The notes under the pieces were generated by a model. That model ran no database searches and was not told the DNA's origin. It worked only from the letters and a program-made list of their open reading frames with translations. From the NCBI RefSeq assembly GCF_009026145.1, contig NZ_WBUE01000013.1, positions 37,686 to 101,685 of the forward strand: 64,000 bases of DNA, given 5' to 3'. The position numbers were made by a program, and so were the translations under genes. Source of the stretch: Hyphomicrobium sp. Its GTDB lineage: Bacteria > Pseudomonadota > Alphaproteobacteria > Rhizobiales > Hyphomicrobiaceae. Positions 1 to 10,083 of this stretch are shown here, piece by piece; within the stretch, counting starts at the first letter, position 1, and each line of letters opens with the position of its first letter.

Positions 1-267
1 GTCCGGATGGAAGTAGTCCTCGACCATCATCACGCCGGCGACGATGAAGTGACCGGCGATCAGGATGGTGAAGTAGGGCGGCGCATCGTCGGCGCGGTGA
101 TGATGCAGTTCCTCGCCGCACGCGGCGCAGGCATCGACGACCTTGAGATAGCGACCATAGAGCCTGCCGCTGCCGCACGCGGGGCACTTGCCGAAAGCGC
201 CGCGCCGGATCGCCTGTGCGACGTCGCGCGGGGCAGGCTCCGAAAATGCCGTAATCTCTTCCGCCAT
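1..267 (-). CDS. DUF983 family membrane protein (3' end outside window)
   Basis: The frame opens at an ATG read on the minus strand at 267 and is still open at the window edge, so only the first 89 residues are visible. Two zinc-ribbon-like Cys pairs are seen (C28/C31 in 'KCPACGSGRLY' and C47/C50 in 'CAACGEE'). A hydrophobic segment, 'FTILIAGHFIVAGVMM', follows and starts the membrane part. This pattern is the DUF983 family, which is about 120-160 residues long and of unknown function. The gene lies just downstream of rnr on the same strand, with about 97 bp between them, and could be cotranscribed with it. Family assignment is firm; function is unknown. Confidence 0.85.
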   Translation of the reverse strand, partial: MAEEITAFSEPAPRDVAQAIRRGAFGKCPACGSGRLYGRYLKVVDACAACGEELHHHRADDAPPYFTILIAGHFIVAGVMMVEDYFHPD

Positions 268-364
268 TGCCAAGTCCTCGTACTCGCCCCGTCGGGTGCG
301 GCGAGGGACCCTCGCCCGCCGGCTGATCCAGGTCAACAGACGAATGGCCGCGGCAGGCAGCCCT

Positions 365-2641
365 TTAGCGGCCTCGGCGTCTTCTGAACTTGTTCCGATC
401 GCCCGCGTGCGGCGCGGCAACGCGCCCCTTCTTGCCCTCGGTTAACAACTCGAAGCGTAACGCGCCGGCGGACGGGATCGCCTCCACCAGGCGCACCTCG
501 ACCGTATCGCCGAGGCGGAAGGTCTCGCCCGTGCGTTTGCCGACGAGGGCATGCTGCGCCTCGATGTGATAGTAGAAGTCATTGTGCAGCGACGACACCG
601 GCACGAAGCCGTCGGCGCCCGTATCTTTGAGGCGCACGAACAATCCTGAGCGGGTGACGCCGGCGATGCGCCCGGTGAACGTCGCGCCGATGCGATCGGC
701 GAGATGCGCCGCGATCAGCCGGTCGACCGTCTCGCGCTCGGCCGCCATGGCGCGTCGCTCGGCATCGGAAATCTGCTGCGACACCTCGGCGAGTCGGCCG
801 ATCTCGGCATCTTCGAGTGCCCCTTCGCCGAGACGCAGCGCCTTTACGAGCGCCCGGTGCACGAGCAGATCGGCGTAGCGGCGGATGGGCGAGGTGAAGT
901 GCGCGTAGCGGCGCAGGTTCAAACCGAAGTGACCAATATTGTCGATGTTGTATTCCGCCTGGCTCTGGCTGCGCAGCACTACCTCGTTGACGAGGTCGGC
1001 GACAGGCAAGGTCTTGGCACGCGCCAGGATGCCGTTGAAGTGTCCCGGCTTGAGGGTGGACTGCTGCGGCAGCTTCATGCCGAGCGTGTCGAGGAACTCG
1101 CGCAGGCTCGACAGCTTCTCCTTCGAGGGCTGGTCGTGGATGCGATAGACGACCGGCGTCTTCCTCTGCTCGAGCATCTCGGCAGCGGCGATGTTGGCCT
1201 GGATCATGAACTCCTCGATCAGCCGGTGCGCGGTAAGGCGCTCGGGCGTCACGACGTAGGCGACGCGGCCCATCTCATCGAGCAGGATCTTGCGCTCGGG
1301 CAGATCGAGATCGAGCGGGGCGCGGCGGTCGCGTGCCGCTGCCATGGCGGCGTAGGCAGCCCACAGGGGTCGCAGGACGCGCTCGAGGAGGGGCCCCGCC
1401 TTGTCGGATGGGCGCCCGTCGATCGCCGCCTGCGCCTCCTGGTAGCTGAGCTTGGCGGCCGAGCGCATCATGGCGCGCATGAAGGTGTGGCCGCGCTTGT
1501 TGCCGTCCTTGTCGAAAATCATGCGCACGCAAAGGCAGGCGCGACTCTCGCCCTCGCGCAGCGAGCACAGGTTGTTGGAGATGCGCTCGGGCAGCATGGG
1601 CACGACGCGATCGGGGAAATAGACGGAGTTGCCGCGCAACTGCGCCTCGCGGTCGAGCCTCGAGCCGGGTCGCACGAAATGCGCAACGTCGGCGATGGCA
1701 ACGAGCACCACCCAACCGCCGGCATTGCGCGGATCGGGGTCGGGCTCAGCATAGACGGCGTCGTCGTGATCGCGCGCGTCCGGCGGGTCGATGGTGACGA
1801 GGGGAACGCTGCGCAGGTCGGTGCGCCCGGAAAGGGCAGGCTCCTTGAGCGCGTCGCTCTCCGTGATCACGCTTTCCGGAAAGTCGTCAGGGATGCCGTG
1901 GCTGTGCACGGCGATGAGGCTGATCTGCCGCTGGTCGTCGGGGTTGCCGAGCGATTCCAGGACGCGCGCCTGCGGGACGTGGAAGCGGCCCTTGCGCGCC
2001 AGGTCGAAGCGCACGAGATCGCCGTCCTTGGCCGGGCCCTCGTCGCCCTTGTGGATCGACCAGGATCGCAGCTGCTTGCGGTCGACGGGCTCGATGATGC
2101 CGCCGCCGTTCTTGTGGGCGCGGAAGATGCCGATGAGGCGCCGCTTCTCGCGCGGTAGCCGCTTGATGGGCGAAGCCTCGAAGCGGTAGCCCTCGACGTC
2201 GGCCTCGGCGAGCTCGGTGATGCGGGCGAGGATGCGGTCGCCGATGCCGATGTCGGCTTCGATGTCGACCTCGGGCCCGCGCGCCGAGCGCGTTGGCAGC
2301 AGCACGGACGGGCGCTCGCCGGCCTCCTCCCATACCGCGGGCTTGGCGATGAGATCGCCGTCCTCGTCGCGGCCCGTTACCTCGAGCACGGCGACAGGCG
2401 GCAGCCCGCCTTTCTTGTGCAGGCTCTTGCGATCGCCGGAGAGCGCACCCTCTTCCGACAAGCGCGCCAGCAGACGATTGAAGTCGATGCGCTGCGGGCC
2501 GCTGATGCCGAAGGCGCGCGCGATCTCGCGCTTGCCGACCTTTCCCGGCGACGTCCTGATGAACTCTAGGATTTCGTCTTGGCCGGGCAATCCGTCGCGC
2601 CTGGGTGGGCCACTCTTTGTGCCCTTCGGTCTGCGCGGCAT
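365..2641 (-). CDS. rnr: Ribonuclease R (3'-5' exoribonuclease)
   Basis: The 758-residue protein has the layout of RNase R: an N-terminal winged-helix-like region (about 20-90), cold-shock-type OB domains, the central RNB catalytic domain with the metal-binding motif 'TIDPPDARDHDDAVY' near residue 285, an S1 domain ('FTGRIAGVTRSGLFVRL') near 660-730, and a basic tail rich in Arg/Lys. The family degrades structured RNA processively from the 3' end and acts in mRNA and rRNA turnover in the cytoplasm. The start codon is 35 bp downstream of the topA stop, so topA-rnr are probably cotranscribed. Length and motifs are normal, with no sign of damage. Confidence 0.97.
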   Translation of the reverse strand: MPRRPKGTKSGPPRRDGLPGQDEILEFIRTSPGKVGKREIARAFGISGPQRIDFNRLLARLSEEGALSGDRKSLHKKGGLPPVAVLEVTGRDEDGDLIAKPAVWEEAGERPSVLLPTRSARGPEVDIEADIGIGDRILARITELAEADVEGYRFEASPIKRLPREKRRLIGIFRAHKNGGGIIEPVDRKQLRSWSIHKGDEGPAKDGDLVRFDLARKGRFHVPQARVLESLGNPDDQRQISLIAVHSHGIPDDFPESVITESDALKEPALSGRTDLRSVPLVTIDPPDARDHDDAVYAEPDPDPRNAGGWVVLVAIADVAHFVRPGSRLDREAQLRGNSVYFPDRVVPMLPERISNNLCSLREGESRACLCVRMIFDKDGNKRGHTFMRAMMRSAAKLSYQEAQAAIDGRPSDKAGPLLERVLRPLWAAYAAMAAARDRRAPLDLDLPERKILLDEMGRVAYVVTPERLTAHRLIEEFMIQANIAAAEMLEQRKTPVVYRIHDQPSKEKLSSLREFLDTLGMKLPQQSTLKPGHFNGILARAKTLPVADLVNEVVLRSQSQAEYNIDNIGHFGLNLRRYAHFTSPIRRYADLLVHRALVKALRLGEGALEDAEIGRLAEVSQQISDAERRAMAAERETVDRLIAAHLADRIGATFTGRIAGVTRSGLFVRLKDTGADGFVPVSSLHNDFYYHIEAQHALVGKRTGETFRLGDTVEVRLVEAIPSAGALRFELLTEGKKGRVAAPHAGDRNKFRRRRGR

Positions 2642-2676
2642 GTCAGTGCGCCCGGTGAAGCATCATCACTGGAGCC

Positions 2677-5382
2677 TCAGGTCTCCGCGTCGGCCGGCTC
2701 GGGCTTGGCTTTGGCGGCGCGTCCCTTGGCGGTCTTGGCGACCTTGCCACCTTTCGCCGCCGGCTTGTCGTCGGAAGCGGCTTTGCGCACAGGCTTCTTC
2801 TTCTTCGAAGGGCCTTTGGCGGCGCGCGCGGCGATGAGCTCAACGGCTTCGGCAACGCTGAGGCTCGCCGGATCCTTGCCGTTGGGGATCGTGGCGTTGA
2901 CGGAGCCGTGCTTGACGTAGGGCCCGTAACGGCCCGACAGCACTTCGATCTTACCACCGCCGTCGGGGTGCTCGCCCAGATCTTTCAGCACCGTCGGCTT
3001 GGCGCGCTGGAAGCGGCTCTTTCCGCCGGCAGCCTTCTCGGCGAGCAGCGCCACGGCGCGGTTGAGGCCGACGTTGAACACTTCCTCGATGCTTTCGAGA
3101 TTGGCGTACATGCCGTCATGCAGGATGAAGGGTCCGTAGCGTCCGAGGCCAGAGGTGATGGGCTTACCCGTCTCGGGGTGCAGTCCGACCTCGCGCGGCA
3201 GCGACAACAGCTTCAGCGCGTAGTCGAGATCGACGGATGCTGCATCAACGCCCTTCGGAATGCTGGAGCGCTTCGGCTTCTCGTCCTCGGAGCCTTCGCC
3301 GAGCTGAATGTAGGGACCGAAGCGGCCGGTGCGCAGCGTCACGGCGAGGCCGGTGTCGGGATCGTAGCCCAACAGCTTGCCGTCGGGCGCCGCCGCCTCG
3401 GCGTCGCCGTTGGCAACGTCGCTGAGCTGACGCGTATAGCGGCAGTCGGGATAGTTGCCGCAACCGATGAAGGCGCCGTACTTACCGGAAATCTTCAAGC
3501 TGAGGCGGCCGCTCTTGCACGCCGGGCAGGAGCGCGGGTCCGAGCCGTCTTCGCGCGGAGGGAAGATGTGCGGACCCAAGATCTCGTTCAGCGCCTCCAG
3601 CACCTCGCCGACGCGCAGGTCCTTGATCTCGTCGACGGAGCCAGTGAACTCGCGCCAGAAGTCGCGCAGCACGTCCTTCCAGGCCAGCTTGCCATCGGAG
3701 ATGAGGTCGAGCTTGTCCTCGAGGTCGGCGGTGAAGTCGTATTCGACGTAGCGCTTGAAGAAGCCCTCGAGGAAGGCGATGACCAGCCGCCCCTTGTCCT
3801 CGGGAATGAGGCGCTTCTTGTCGACGCGGACGTAGTCGCGCTCCTGCAAGACGGCGAGCGTCGAGGCGTAGGTCGATGGGCGGCCGATGCCGAGCTCCTC
3901 CATCTTCTTGACCAGCGTCGCCTCCGAGTAGCGCGGCGGTGGCTGCGTGAAGTGCTGCTCGGCCTCGATGGAGCGGTCGGTGACGCGATCACCCTGTGCG
4001 AGCGGCGGCAGGCGGCGGCTGGTGTCGTCGTCGTCCGCCGGGACGTCATCTTTGCCCTTGGCAGCGTGCAGGCGATCGTCACGGCCTTCCTCGTATACCT
4101 TGAGGAAGCCATCGAACTGGATGACCGATCCGGTGGCACGCAGCGTGTAGGTCTTGCCGTCGCGGCCCTTCACCTCGATGTCGGCAGTCGTCTGCTCGAC
4201 CTCCGCCGAGGCCATCTGGCTGGCGACGGCGCGCTTCCAGATCAGCTCATAGAGCCGTGCCTGGTCCTTCTCGAGGTACTTGGCGACGTCCGACGGCTTG
4301 CGCGTGACATCGGTAGGGCGGATGGCCTCGTGCGCTTCCTGCGCGTTCTTGGCCTTGGTCTTGTACTCGCGGATGAACGGGGCGACGAATTTCTGCGAGT
4401 ACTCGCGCGCGATGAGGCCGCGGATGGCACTGATGGCCTCCGGCACGATGGTCACGCCGTCGGTTCGCATGTAGGTGATGAGGCCGACGGTCTCGCCGCC
4501 GATGTCGACGCCTTCATAGAGGCGCTGGGCGACCTGCATGGTCTGCTTGGCCGAGAAGCCGAGCTTGCGCGAGGCATCCATCTGCAGCGTCGAGGTGGCG
4601 AACGGCGCGTAAGGGTTGCGCTTCACCGCTTTCTTGTCGACTGAGGCGACGCGGAACTCGCCCTTCTCGATGGCCGCCTTGATGGCGTTGGCGTCTTCAC
4701 CCGTCTTGATGTCGAGCTTCTTGAGGGTGCTGCCATTGATGGCATTGAGGCGGGCGGGGAACTCCTCACCCTTGGCGGTCGCCAAGATGGCATCGATGGT
4801 CCAGTACTCGTCGGTCTTGAAGACCTCGATTTCGCGCTCGCGGTCGCAGACGAGGCGCAGGGCCACCGATTGCACGCGCCCCGCCGAGCGGGCGCCCGGC
4901 AGCTTGCGCCACAGCACCGGCGACAGGGTGAAGCCGACGAGGTAGTCGAGCGCCCGGCGGGCAAGATAGGCGGAAACGAGCGGGGCATCGATTTTGCGCG
5001 GCTCGCTCAGGGCGGCAAGGATGGCCTGCTTGGTGACGGCATTGAAGGCGACGCGCTCGACCTGCACGTCCTTCTTCAGCGCCTTCTTCTGCTCGAGGAT
5101 CTGCAGGATATGCCAGGAGATCGCCTCGCCCTCGCGATCGGGGTCGGTGGCCAAGATGAGCTTGTCGGCCTTTTTGACGGCTTCTGCGATTTCCTTGATG
5201 ATCTTCTGAGACTTAGCATCGACGTCCCAGTGCATTTCAAAGTCTTTGTCGGGCTCCACCGAGCCATTCTTGGCCGGCAGATCGCGCACGTGGCCGAACG
5301 AGGGAATGACCTTGTAGCCGCTGCCCAGGTACTTGTTGATGGTCTTGGCCTTGGCAGCCGATTCGACGATTACGACGTTCAT
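2677..5382 (-). CDS. topA: DNA topoisomerase I (type IA)
   Basis: This 901-residue protein relaxes negative supercoils by single-strand passage. The N-terminal TOPRIM domain shows E7 and the acidic motif D80-P-D82-R-E84. The catalytic tyrosine is Y304 in 'GLITYMRTDG'. A C-terminal Cys-rich ribbon ('CPACKSGRLSLKISGKYGAF' followed by two more Cys) is followed by repeated 'GRYGP(F/Y)' type modules typical of alphaproteobacterial TopA. The last 50 residues are a Lys/Ala-rich tail, probably non-specific DNA binding. The 243 bp upstream, to the divergent small gene at 5626, must hold its promoter. Confidence 0.98.
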   Translation of the reverse strand: MNVVIVESAAKAKTINKYLGSGYKVIPSFGHVRDLPAKNGSVEPDKDFEMHWDVDAKSQKIIKEIAEAVKKADKLILATDPDREGEAISWHILQILEQKKALKKDVQVERVAFNAVTKQAILAALSEPRKIDAPLVSAYLARRALDYLVGFTLSPVLWRKLPGARSAGRVQSVALRLVCDREREIEVFKTDEYWTIDAILATAKGEEFPARLNAINGSTLKKLDIKTGEDANAIKAAIEKGEFRVASVDKKAVKRNPYAPFATSTLQMDASRKLGFSAKQTMQVAQRLYEGVDIGGETVGLITYMRTDGVTIVPEAISAIRGLIAREYSQKFVAPFIREYKTKAKNAQEAHEAIRPTDVTRKPSDVAKYLEKDQARLYELIWKRAVASQMASAEVEQTTADIEVKGRDGKTYTLRATGSVIQFDGFLKVYEEGRDDRLHAAKGKDDVPADDDDTSRRLPPLAQGDRVTDRSIEAEQHFTQPPPRYSEATLVKKMEELGIGRPSTYASTLAVLQERDYVRVDKKRLIPEDKGRLVIAFLEGFFKRYVEYDFTADLEDKLDLISDGKLAWKDVLRDFWREFTGSVDEIKDLRVGEVLEALNEILGPHIFPPREDGSDPRSCPACKSGRLSLKISGKYGAFIGCGNYPDCRYTRQLSDVANGDAEAAAPDGKLLGYDPDTGLAVTLRTGRFGPYIQLGEGSEDEKPKRSSIPKGVDAASVDLDYALKLLSLPREVGLHPETGKPITSGLGRYGPFILHDGMYANLESIEEVFNVGLNRAVALLAEKAAGGKSRFQRAKPTVLKDLGEHPDGGGKIEVLSGRYGPYVKHGSVNATIPNGKDPASLSVAEAVELIAARAAKGPSKKKKPVRKAASDDKPAAKGGKVAKTAKGRAAKAKPEPADAET

Positions 5383-5625
5383 CTAGAGACTTTCAGGCTG
5401 GCGTGGCGCCGCGCGACAAGGGCCCAAGACAGGCGTTGGGCCGCGGGGCCCACGGTATCCGGCGCAAATTCCCGGCGTCCGTTCGGCGGGGGAACATGGG
5501 AGAGGAATGTGGCGGTGTCAAACGCCGATCCCGTGACGCGTGTAAATGGCGTCGCTTGCTATCATAAGTTGTGAATGCTATTTACCACGATCTGGAGTTG
5601 ATCAGCGGTCGGGACGCGCGCAGGA

Positions 5626-5826
5626 ATGGCAGGGCCGGAAGACGCCAACGGCGAGGCCGGGGGACAGCGGTCAGTGCGTAGCGCGGACACGCTCGACTAC
5701 CTGTGCGACATTATCCAGGAGCTGAAGCACTTGGCCGACCGGTCCGGGCAGCGGACCTTGTCGGCGATCCTGGCGGCGGCTCTGACGGAGGCGCGCATCC
5801 AGAATGACGAGGTGCGGCGGCCGTAG
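5626..5826 (+). CDS. Small conserved-type hypothetical protein (66 aa)
   Basis: The ORF starts with ATG and encodes a soluble protein of 66 residues with a mostly helical middle ('DTLDYLCDIIQELKHLA'). The charge and codon pattern look like a real gene, and it sits alone between the topA promoter and the convergent dprA gene. The N-terminal 16 residues are Gly/Ala-rich, so the true start could be further downstream. I do not recognise a named family, though small proteins of this type are frequent in Hyphomicrobiales. No membrane segment or signal peptide is visible. Function unknown. Confidence 0.6.
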   Translation: MAGPEDANGEAGGQRSVRSADTLDYLCDIIQELKHLADRSGQRTLSAILAAALTEARIQNDEVRRP

Positions 5827-5873
5827 CCGCCGACTGACCACCTTGGCGACAGTCCCTCCCGCCCATGCGCGGC

Positions 5874-7013
5874 TCACGGGTCGAGCGCACCCAGCGAAAC
5901 GAGCCCGCCGCCGTGACGCTCTATGCGGCCGGCCAGCGCCAGCTCCATAAGGGCGATTTGCACGCTGCGGGTCGTGAGCCCCGTACTGCGCACGAGGCTG
6001 TCGATGTCGATCGGCGCCGGGCCAAGCGCGGCGACCACGAGGTCGCGCTCCTCGGTCGAAAGTGACGGCGGTGGCATTTGCGGCTGCGGCGCCGGGTCCT
6101 CGCGCAATTGGCGGGGTGGGGGGCGCGTCAGCGGGACCAGGGCGGAGAGCACGTCCTCCGGTTCGGTCACCAGCGTGGCGCCAGACTTGAGGAGCTTGTT
6201 GGTGCCCTCGGCACGCGGGTCGAGCGGATGCCCGGGGACGGCGAACACCTCGCGGCCCTGCTCGGCGGCGAGCCGCGCCGTGACCAGGCTGCCTGAGCGG
6301 CGCGCGGCCTCGACGATGATGACGCCGAGCGATAGCCCCGAGACGATGCGGTTGCGGCGCGGGAAGTCCTGCCCGCGCGGGGTGAATCCAAATGGCATCT
6401 CGGTGACGAGGCAGCCGCGCTCGGCGATGGTTCGCTGCAGCTCCTCGTGCTCGGGCGGATAGACAATGTCGAGCCCGCCGGCCAGTACCGCCACGGTGCC
6501 GGTGTCGATGGCGGCCGCGTGCGCTGCGCAGTCGATCCCGCGCGCCAGGCCCGAGGCGATGACGAAGCCGCCGCGGCCGATCTCGCTGGCGAATTGGCGG
6601 GCAAGCTTGGCGCCGGCGGCGGAGCATTGCCGCGCTCCGACGATGGCGATGGTGGGCCGCTGCAATAGGCCGACATCGCCTTTTATGTAGAGCAGCGGCG
6701 GCGGCACATCGAGCGCCGCGAGAGCGGGGGGATACTGCGCCTCCCCGACGATCAGCACCAGCGCGCCGCAGCGGCGCGCGCGTTCCAACTCCGCCTCCGC
6801 TTCATCGCGCGGACAAACGCGGATTGGCTTGCGGTGGCCGCCGCGGCGCGACAGCTCCGGCAAATCGGCGAGCGCCGCATCGGCACTGCCGTAGTGCTTC
6901 AGCAGCTCGCGAAAGGTGACCGGGCCGACGTTCTCGGAGCGGATGAGCCGCAGCGCCGCAATGCGCTCGGCATCGGAGGTTGCTGCGGCAGCTCTCGCCT
7001 CACGCCTTGGCAC
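5874..7013 (-). CDS. dprA: DNA-processing protein DprA
   Basis: DprA (Smf) binds single-stranded DNA and loads RecA during natural transformation. The 379-residue protein has an N-terminal helical domain ('[20 protein letters not shown]'), then the Rossmann-like core with '[18 protein letters not shown]', '[15 protein letters not shown]' and '[12 protein letters not shown]', which is the conserved DprA signature. A C-terminal winged helix (about 310-375) follows. The start overlaps the 3' end of plsY by 14 bp, so the two genes are translationally close. Many bacteria keep dprA without being known to be competent, so competence here is not shown. Confidence 0.95.
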   Translation of the reverse strand: MPRREARAAAATSDAERIAALRLIRSENVGPVTFRELLKHYGSADAALADLPELSRRGGHRKPIRVCPRDEAEAELERARRCGALVLIVGEAQYPPALAALDVPPPLLYIKGDVGLLQRPTIAIVGARQCSAAGAKLARQFASEIGRGGFVIASGLARGIDCAAHAAAIDTGTVAVLAGGLDIVYPPEHEELQRTIAERGCLVTEMPFGFTPRGQDFPRRNRIVSGLSLGVIIVEAARRSGSLVTARLAAEQGREVFAVPGHPLDPRAEGTNKLLKSGATLVTEPEDVLSALVPLTRPPPRQLREDPAPQPQMPPPSLSTEERDLVVAALGPAPIDIDSLVRSTGLTTRSVQIALMELALAGRIERHGGGLVSLGALDP

Positions 7014-7617
7014 CGATCCTCGGCTCCTCTCCGGCCGCCAAGCGGCGAATGTTGGCGCGGTGCTTGTAGAAGAGCAGCGCCGACATGATGGCGGCGAGCA
7101 ATCCCGTCGCGCGGTCGCCGGTTGCGAACAGTCCGATCGGTGTGACGAGCGCGGCGATGAGCGCCGAGAGCGATGAATATCGGGTCAGCAGGGCGACCAG
7201 CAGCCAGATGGCGCAGAACGCCGCGGCGGCGCGCCAGTCGACTCCCAACAGCACGCCGATGTAGGTGGCGACCCCCTTGCCGCCACGGAACCCGAGCCAA
7301 ACCGGAAATACGTGCCCGAGGAAGGCGGCGAGCCCGGCCAGCAGCGAGGCGAGGATGGCGACGCCGCCCTCGGCGCCGATCCAATGTCCTATGAGCACCG
7401 CCGCCGTGCCCTTCAGCGCGTCGAGCAGCAGCGTGAGCGCCGCCAGCCCCTTGTGACCGGTGCGCAGCACGTTGGTGGCGCCGATGTTGCCGGAGCCGAG
7501 GTTGCGCACGTCGCCCAGGCCGGCGGCGCGCGTCAGCAGGTAACCGAAGGGGACCGAGCCGAGAAGATAGCCGAGCGCCGTGGCGGCGAGCGTGTAGGGG
7601 CTGAGAAGGAGATCCAT
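7000..7617 (-). CDS. plsY: Acyl-phosphate glycerol-3-phosphate acyltransferase PlsY
   Basis: PlsY transfers an acyl group from acyl-phosphate to glycerol-3-phosphate, the first step of phospholipid synthesis, in the inner membrane. The start chosen is the ATG at 7617 ('[20 protein letters not shown]'), giving 205 residues, normal for the family; the frame is open further upstream but that extension has no family character. The conserved loops are present: 'GSVPFGYLL', '[13 protein letters not shown]' and '[12 protein letters not shown]'. Five to seven membrane helices are expected. The stop overlaps the dprA start, and the gene lies 28 bp downstream of the pyrC-like gene, in one minus-strand run from pyrB to dprA. 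Confidence 0.96.
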   Translation of the reverse strand: MDLLLSPYTLAATALGYLLGSVPFGYLLTRAAGLGDVRNLGSGNIGATNVLRTGHKGLAALTLLLDALKGTAAVLIGHWIGAEGGVAILASLLAGLAAFLGHVFPVWLGFRGGKGVATYIGVLLGVDWRAAAAFCAIWLLVALLTRYSSLSALIAALVTPIGLFATGDRATGLLAAIMSALLFYKHRANIRRLAAGEEPRIGAKA

Positions 7618-7645
7618 GGCCACGCGCGATCTTGACGGGCGGAGC

Positions 7646-8998
7646 TCAGGTCCGCTCGCCGCCAGCGTACTGGTAGACCGTTTCGCCCGCAACCAGCGTG
7701 CGCAGCACGCGCCCCTGCATCTTGCTCTCATCGAACGGCGTGTTCTTGGAGCGCGAGCGCAAGAGGTCCTTGTTCACCACCCACGGCTCGCCGGGGTCGA
7801 ACAGGATGATGTCGGCAATGGCGCCTTTGGCGAGGCGCCCCGAATGCAGCCCGAGCAGCTTGGCGGGGTTGATGGTGAGGGCGCGCAGGATGCTCATCAG
7901 CGGCAGTTCGCCGGAATGGAAGAGGCGCAGCGCGGCCGGCAGCAGCGTCTCGAGGCCGACGGCTCCGTCGGTCGCCTCCGCGAACGGGCGCCGCTTGTCG
8001 TCGGCGTCCTGCGGATCATGGCTCGAGACGATGACGTCGATGTCGCCCGATGCGAGTCCGCGGATCATGGCCGCGCGATCATCGTCCGAGCGCAGCGGCG
8101 GGCGCATTTTGAAGAAGGTGCGGTAGGGCCCGATGTCGTTCTCGTTCAGCGTCAGGTGATTGATCGAAACCCCGCACGTCACCGGCAGCTTGCGCGCCTT
8201 GGCTGCGCGGATCACCTCGAGGCTTTCGGCGCAGCTGATGGTCGCCGCGTGGTAGCGCCCGCGCGTCATCTCGACGAGGCGCACGTCACGCTCGAGCATG
8301 ATCGTCTCGGAGGCCTTGGGCACGCCCGGCAGGCCGAGCCTTGCTGCCACCTCTCCCGAGTTCATCGCCCCGCTGGAGGCAAGGTACGGGTCCTCCGTGT
8401 GGTGCACGATAAGGGCGCCGAAATCCTTGGCGTAGAGCAGCACGTTGCGCATGATGCGCGTATTGGCCACCGAGGTCTTGCCGTTGGAGAAGGCGACGGC
8501 GCCGGCCCGCTTCAAGAGGCCGATCTCGGTCATCTCCTCGCCTTTGAGGCCCTTGGTCATCGCCGCCATGGTGTGCACGTGCACGATGGCGTTGTCGCGC
8601 GCACGGCGCTGAATGAAGTCGACGAGCGCCACCTGGTCGATGACCGGGTTGGTCTCCGGCATCACCACCATGGTGGTGACGCCGCCCGCCGCCGCCGCGT
8701 GGCTGGCAGTCTTCAACGTCTCGCGGTGCTCAAAGCCCGGCTCGCCGGTAAATACCTGCGCGTCGATCAGGCCGGGTGCCAGCACGTGACCCTTGCAGTC
8801 GACCACGTTGGCGCCGTCCGGCGCGTTGCGCCGCAGGTGTGGGCCGATGTCGGCGATGACGCCCTCGCGCACCACGAGGCCACCCGGCTCGTCGCGGTTC
8901 GCTGCCGGGTCGACGATGCGGGCATTGATGAATGCCGTTGCCGCGGCGGACTTGGCGTCGCGGTAGGGACGTTTGGCGGCGGTCGTTGCTGCGTTCAT
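7646..8998 (-). CDS. Dihydroorotase-like protein lacking metal ligands (PyrC' type)
   Basis: By overall sequence this 450-residue protein is a class I dihydroorotase, the enzyme that closes the pyrimidine ring. The start chosen is the ATG at 8998, which overlaps the pyrB stop by 4 bp. The metal site is missing: the usual 'HVHxREPG' reads 'QVFTGEPG' (Q81, F83), the bridging Asp region reads 'AFSNGK', the later His motif reads 'ATISCAES', and the catalytic 'ATDHAPH' reads 'VSSHDPQ'. Only one expected His ('HHTED') is kept. This resembles the inactive PyrC' partner that is structurally required by some ATCases. I infer a scaffold role with PyrB, so an active DHOase should be encoded elsewhere. 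Confidence 0.9.
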   Translation of the reverse strand: MNAATTAAKRPYRDAKSAAATAFINARIVDPAANRDEPGGLVVREGVIADIGPHLRRNAPDGANVVDCKGHVLAPGLIDAQVFTGEPGFEHRETLKTASHAAAAGGVTTMVVMPETNPVIDQVALVDFIQRRARDNAIVHVHTMAAMTKGLKGEEMTEIGLLKRAGAVAFSNGKTSVANTRIMRNVLLYAKDFGALIVHHTEDPYLASSGAMNSGEVAARLGLPGVPKASETIMLERDVRLVEMTRGRYHAATISCAESLEVIRAAKARKLPVTCGVSINHLTLNENDIGPYRTFFKMRPPLRSDDDRAAMIRGLASGDIDVIVSSHDPQDADDKRRPFAEATDGAVGLETLLPAALRLFHSGELPLMSILRALTINPAKLLGLHSGRLAKGAIADIILFDPGEPWVVNKDLLRSRSKNTPFDESKMQGRVLRTLVAGETVYQYAGGERT

Positions 8999-9954
8999 CG
9001 TTTTGGCAGGTTGCGGGCCAGCGCCTCGAGCACCGCCATGCGCACGGCGACGCCCATTTCCACCTGCTCGCGGATGACGCTCGACGAATGGTCGGCGACG
9101 GTCGAGGCGATCTCGACGCCGCGGTTCATGGGGCCGGGGTGCATGACGATGGCGTCCGGCTTGGCGCGCGCCAGCTTTTCGTGATCGAGGCCGAAGAAGT
9201 GGAAGTATTCGCGCGTCGACGGCACGTACGAGCCCTCCATGCGCTCGCGCTGCAGGCGCAGCATCATGACGACATCGGCTCCCTCCACCGCCTTCCACAT
9301 GTCGGTGAAGACCTCGGCGCCGAGGCGCTCCGGTGCGGGTGGCAGCAGCGTCGAGGGGGCGGCGATGCGCACGCGGGCACCGAGCGCGTTCAAGACGATG
9401 ATGTTGGAGCGGGCAACGCGGCTGTGCAGGATATCGCCGCAGATGGCGACGACGAGCCCGGCGATGCGTCCCTTGGCGCGGCGGATAGTGAGTGCGTCGA
9501 GCAGGGCCTGCGTCGGGTGCTGGTGCGAGCCGTCACCGGCGTTGATCACCGAGCAGTCGATCTTCTGCGCCAGGAGCTCGACGGCGCCGGCGGCGTGATG
9601 GCGCACGACGATGATGTCGGGGCGCATGGCGTTGAGCGTCATCGCCGTGTCGATCAGGGTCTCGCCCTTCTGCACCGACGAGGTCGAGACGTTCATGTTC
9701 ATCACATCGGCGCCGAGGCGCTTGGCGGCCATCTCGAAGGAGGACTGCGTGCGCGTCGAAGCTTCGAAGAAGAGGTTGATCAGCGTGCGCCCGCGCAGCA
9801 GGTCGCGTCTTTTGCCGGTTTGGCGATTGTCGTCGGCGGCCTTGTCGGCGAGGTCGAGAAGAAAATTGATCTCGGACGCGCCGAGCCCCTCGACGGTGAG
9901 GAGATGGCGATGCGGAAAGTGGAGCGCCTCGACTTTGGCTACTGCATTGGTCAT
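8995..9954 (-). CDS. pyrB: Aspartate carbamoyltransferase catalytic subunit
   Basis: PyrB condenses carbamoyl phosphate and aspartate in pyrimidine synthesis. The start chosen is the ATG at 9954, giving 319 residues as expected. The carbamoyl-phosphate loop 'STRTQSSFE', the motif '[13 protein letters not shown]' and the C-terminal '[11 protein letters not shown]' are all intact. The stop overlaps the start of the dihydroorotase-like gene (ATGA), which indicates coupled translation and fits a stable PyrB-PyrC' complex. No pyrI regulatory subunit is seen nearby. The promoter should lie in the 129 bp between this start and the divergent acyl-CoA dehydrogenase gene. Confidence 0.97.
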   Translation of the reverse strand: MTNAVAKVEALHFPHRHLLTVEGLGASEINFLLDLADKAADDNRQTGKRRDLLRGRTLINLFFEASTRTQSSFEMAAKRLGADVMNMNVSTSSVQKGETLIDTAMTLNAMRPDIIVVRHHAAGAVELLAQKIDCSVINAGDGSHQHPTQALLDALTIRRAKGRIAGLVVAICGDILHSRVARSNIIVLNALGARVRIAAPSTLLPPAPERLGAEVFTDMWKAVEGADVVMMLRLQRERMEGSYVPSTREYFHFFGLDHEKLARAKPDAIVMHPGPMNRGVEIASTVADHSSSVIREQVEMGVAVRMAVLEALARNLPKR

Positions 9955-10083
9955 TAAAGGCGTTTGTATAGGCAGAGTCCGCGCCGCGGGCAACCGCGTT
10001 GCGCACCCTTCCCGCGCTTGAGCTGGGGAATTCGTTAAGGTCCGGTAGCGCACCGCAGCCGCGAAAGGCGATAAACTGGCCCG

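Noticed and set aside
704..2158. Long plus-strand ORF antisense to rnr (484 aa)
   Set aside because: The opposite strand encodes the complete RNase R. The plus frame has no motif and is a GC-rich shadow.
2908..4644. Long plus-strand ORF antisense to topA (578 aa)
   Set aside because: TopA on the minus strand has every family motif, and this translation is low-complexity with no recognisable domain.
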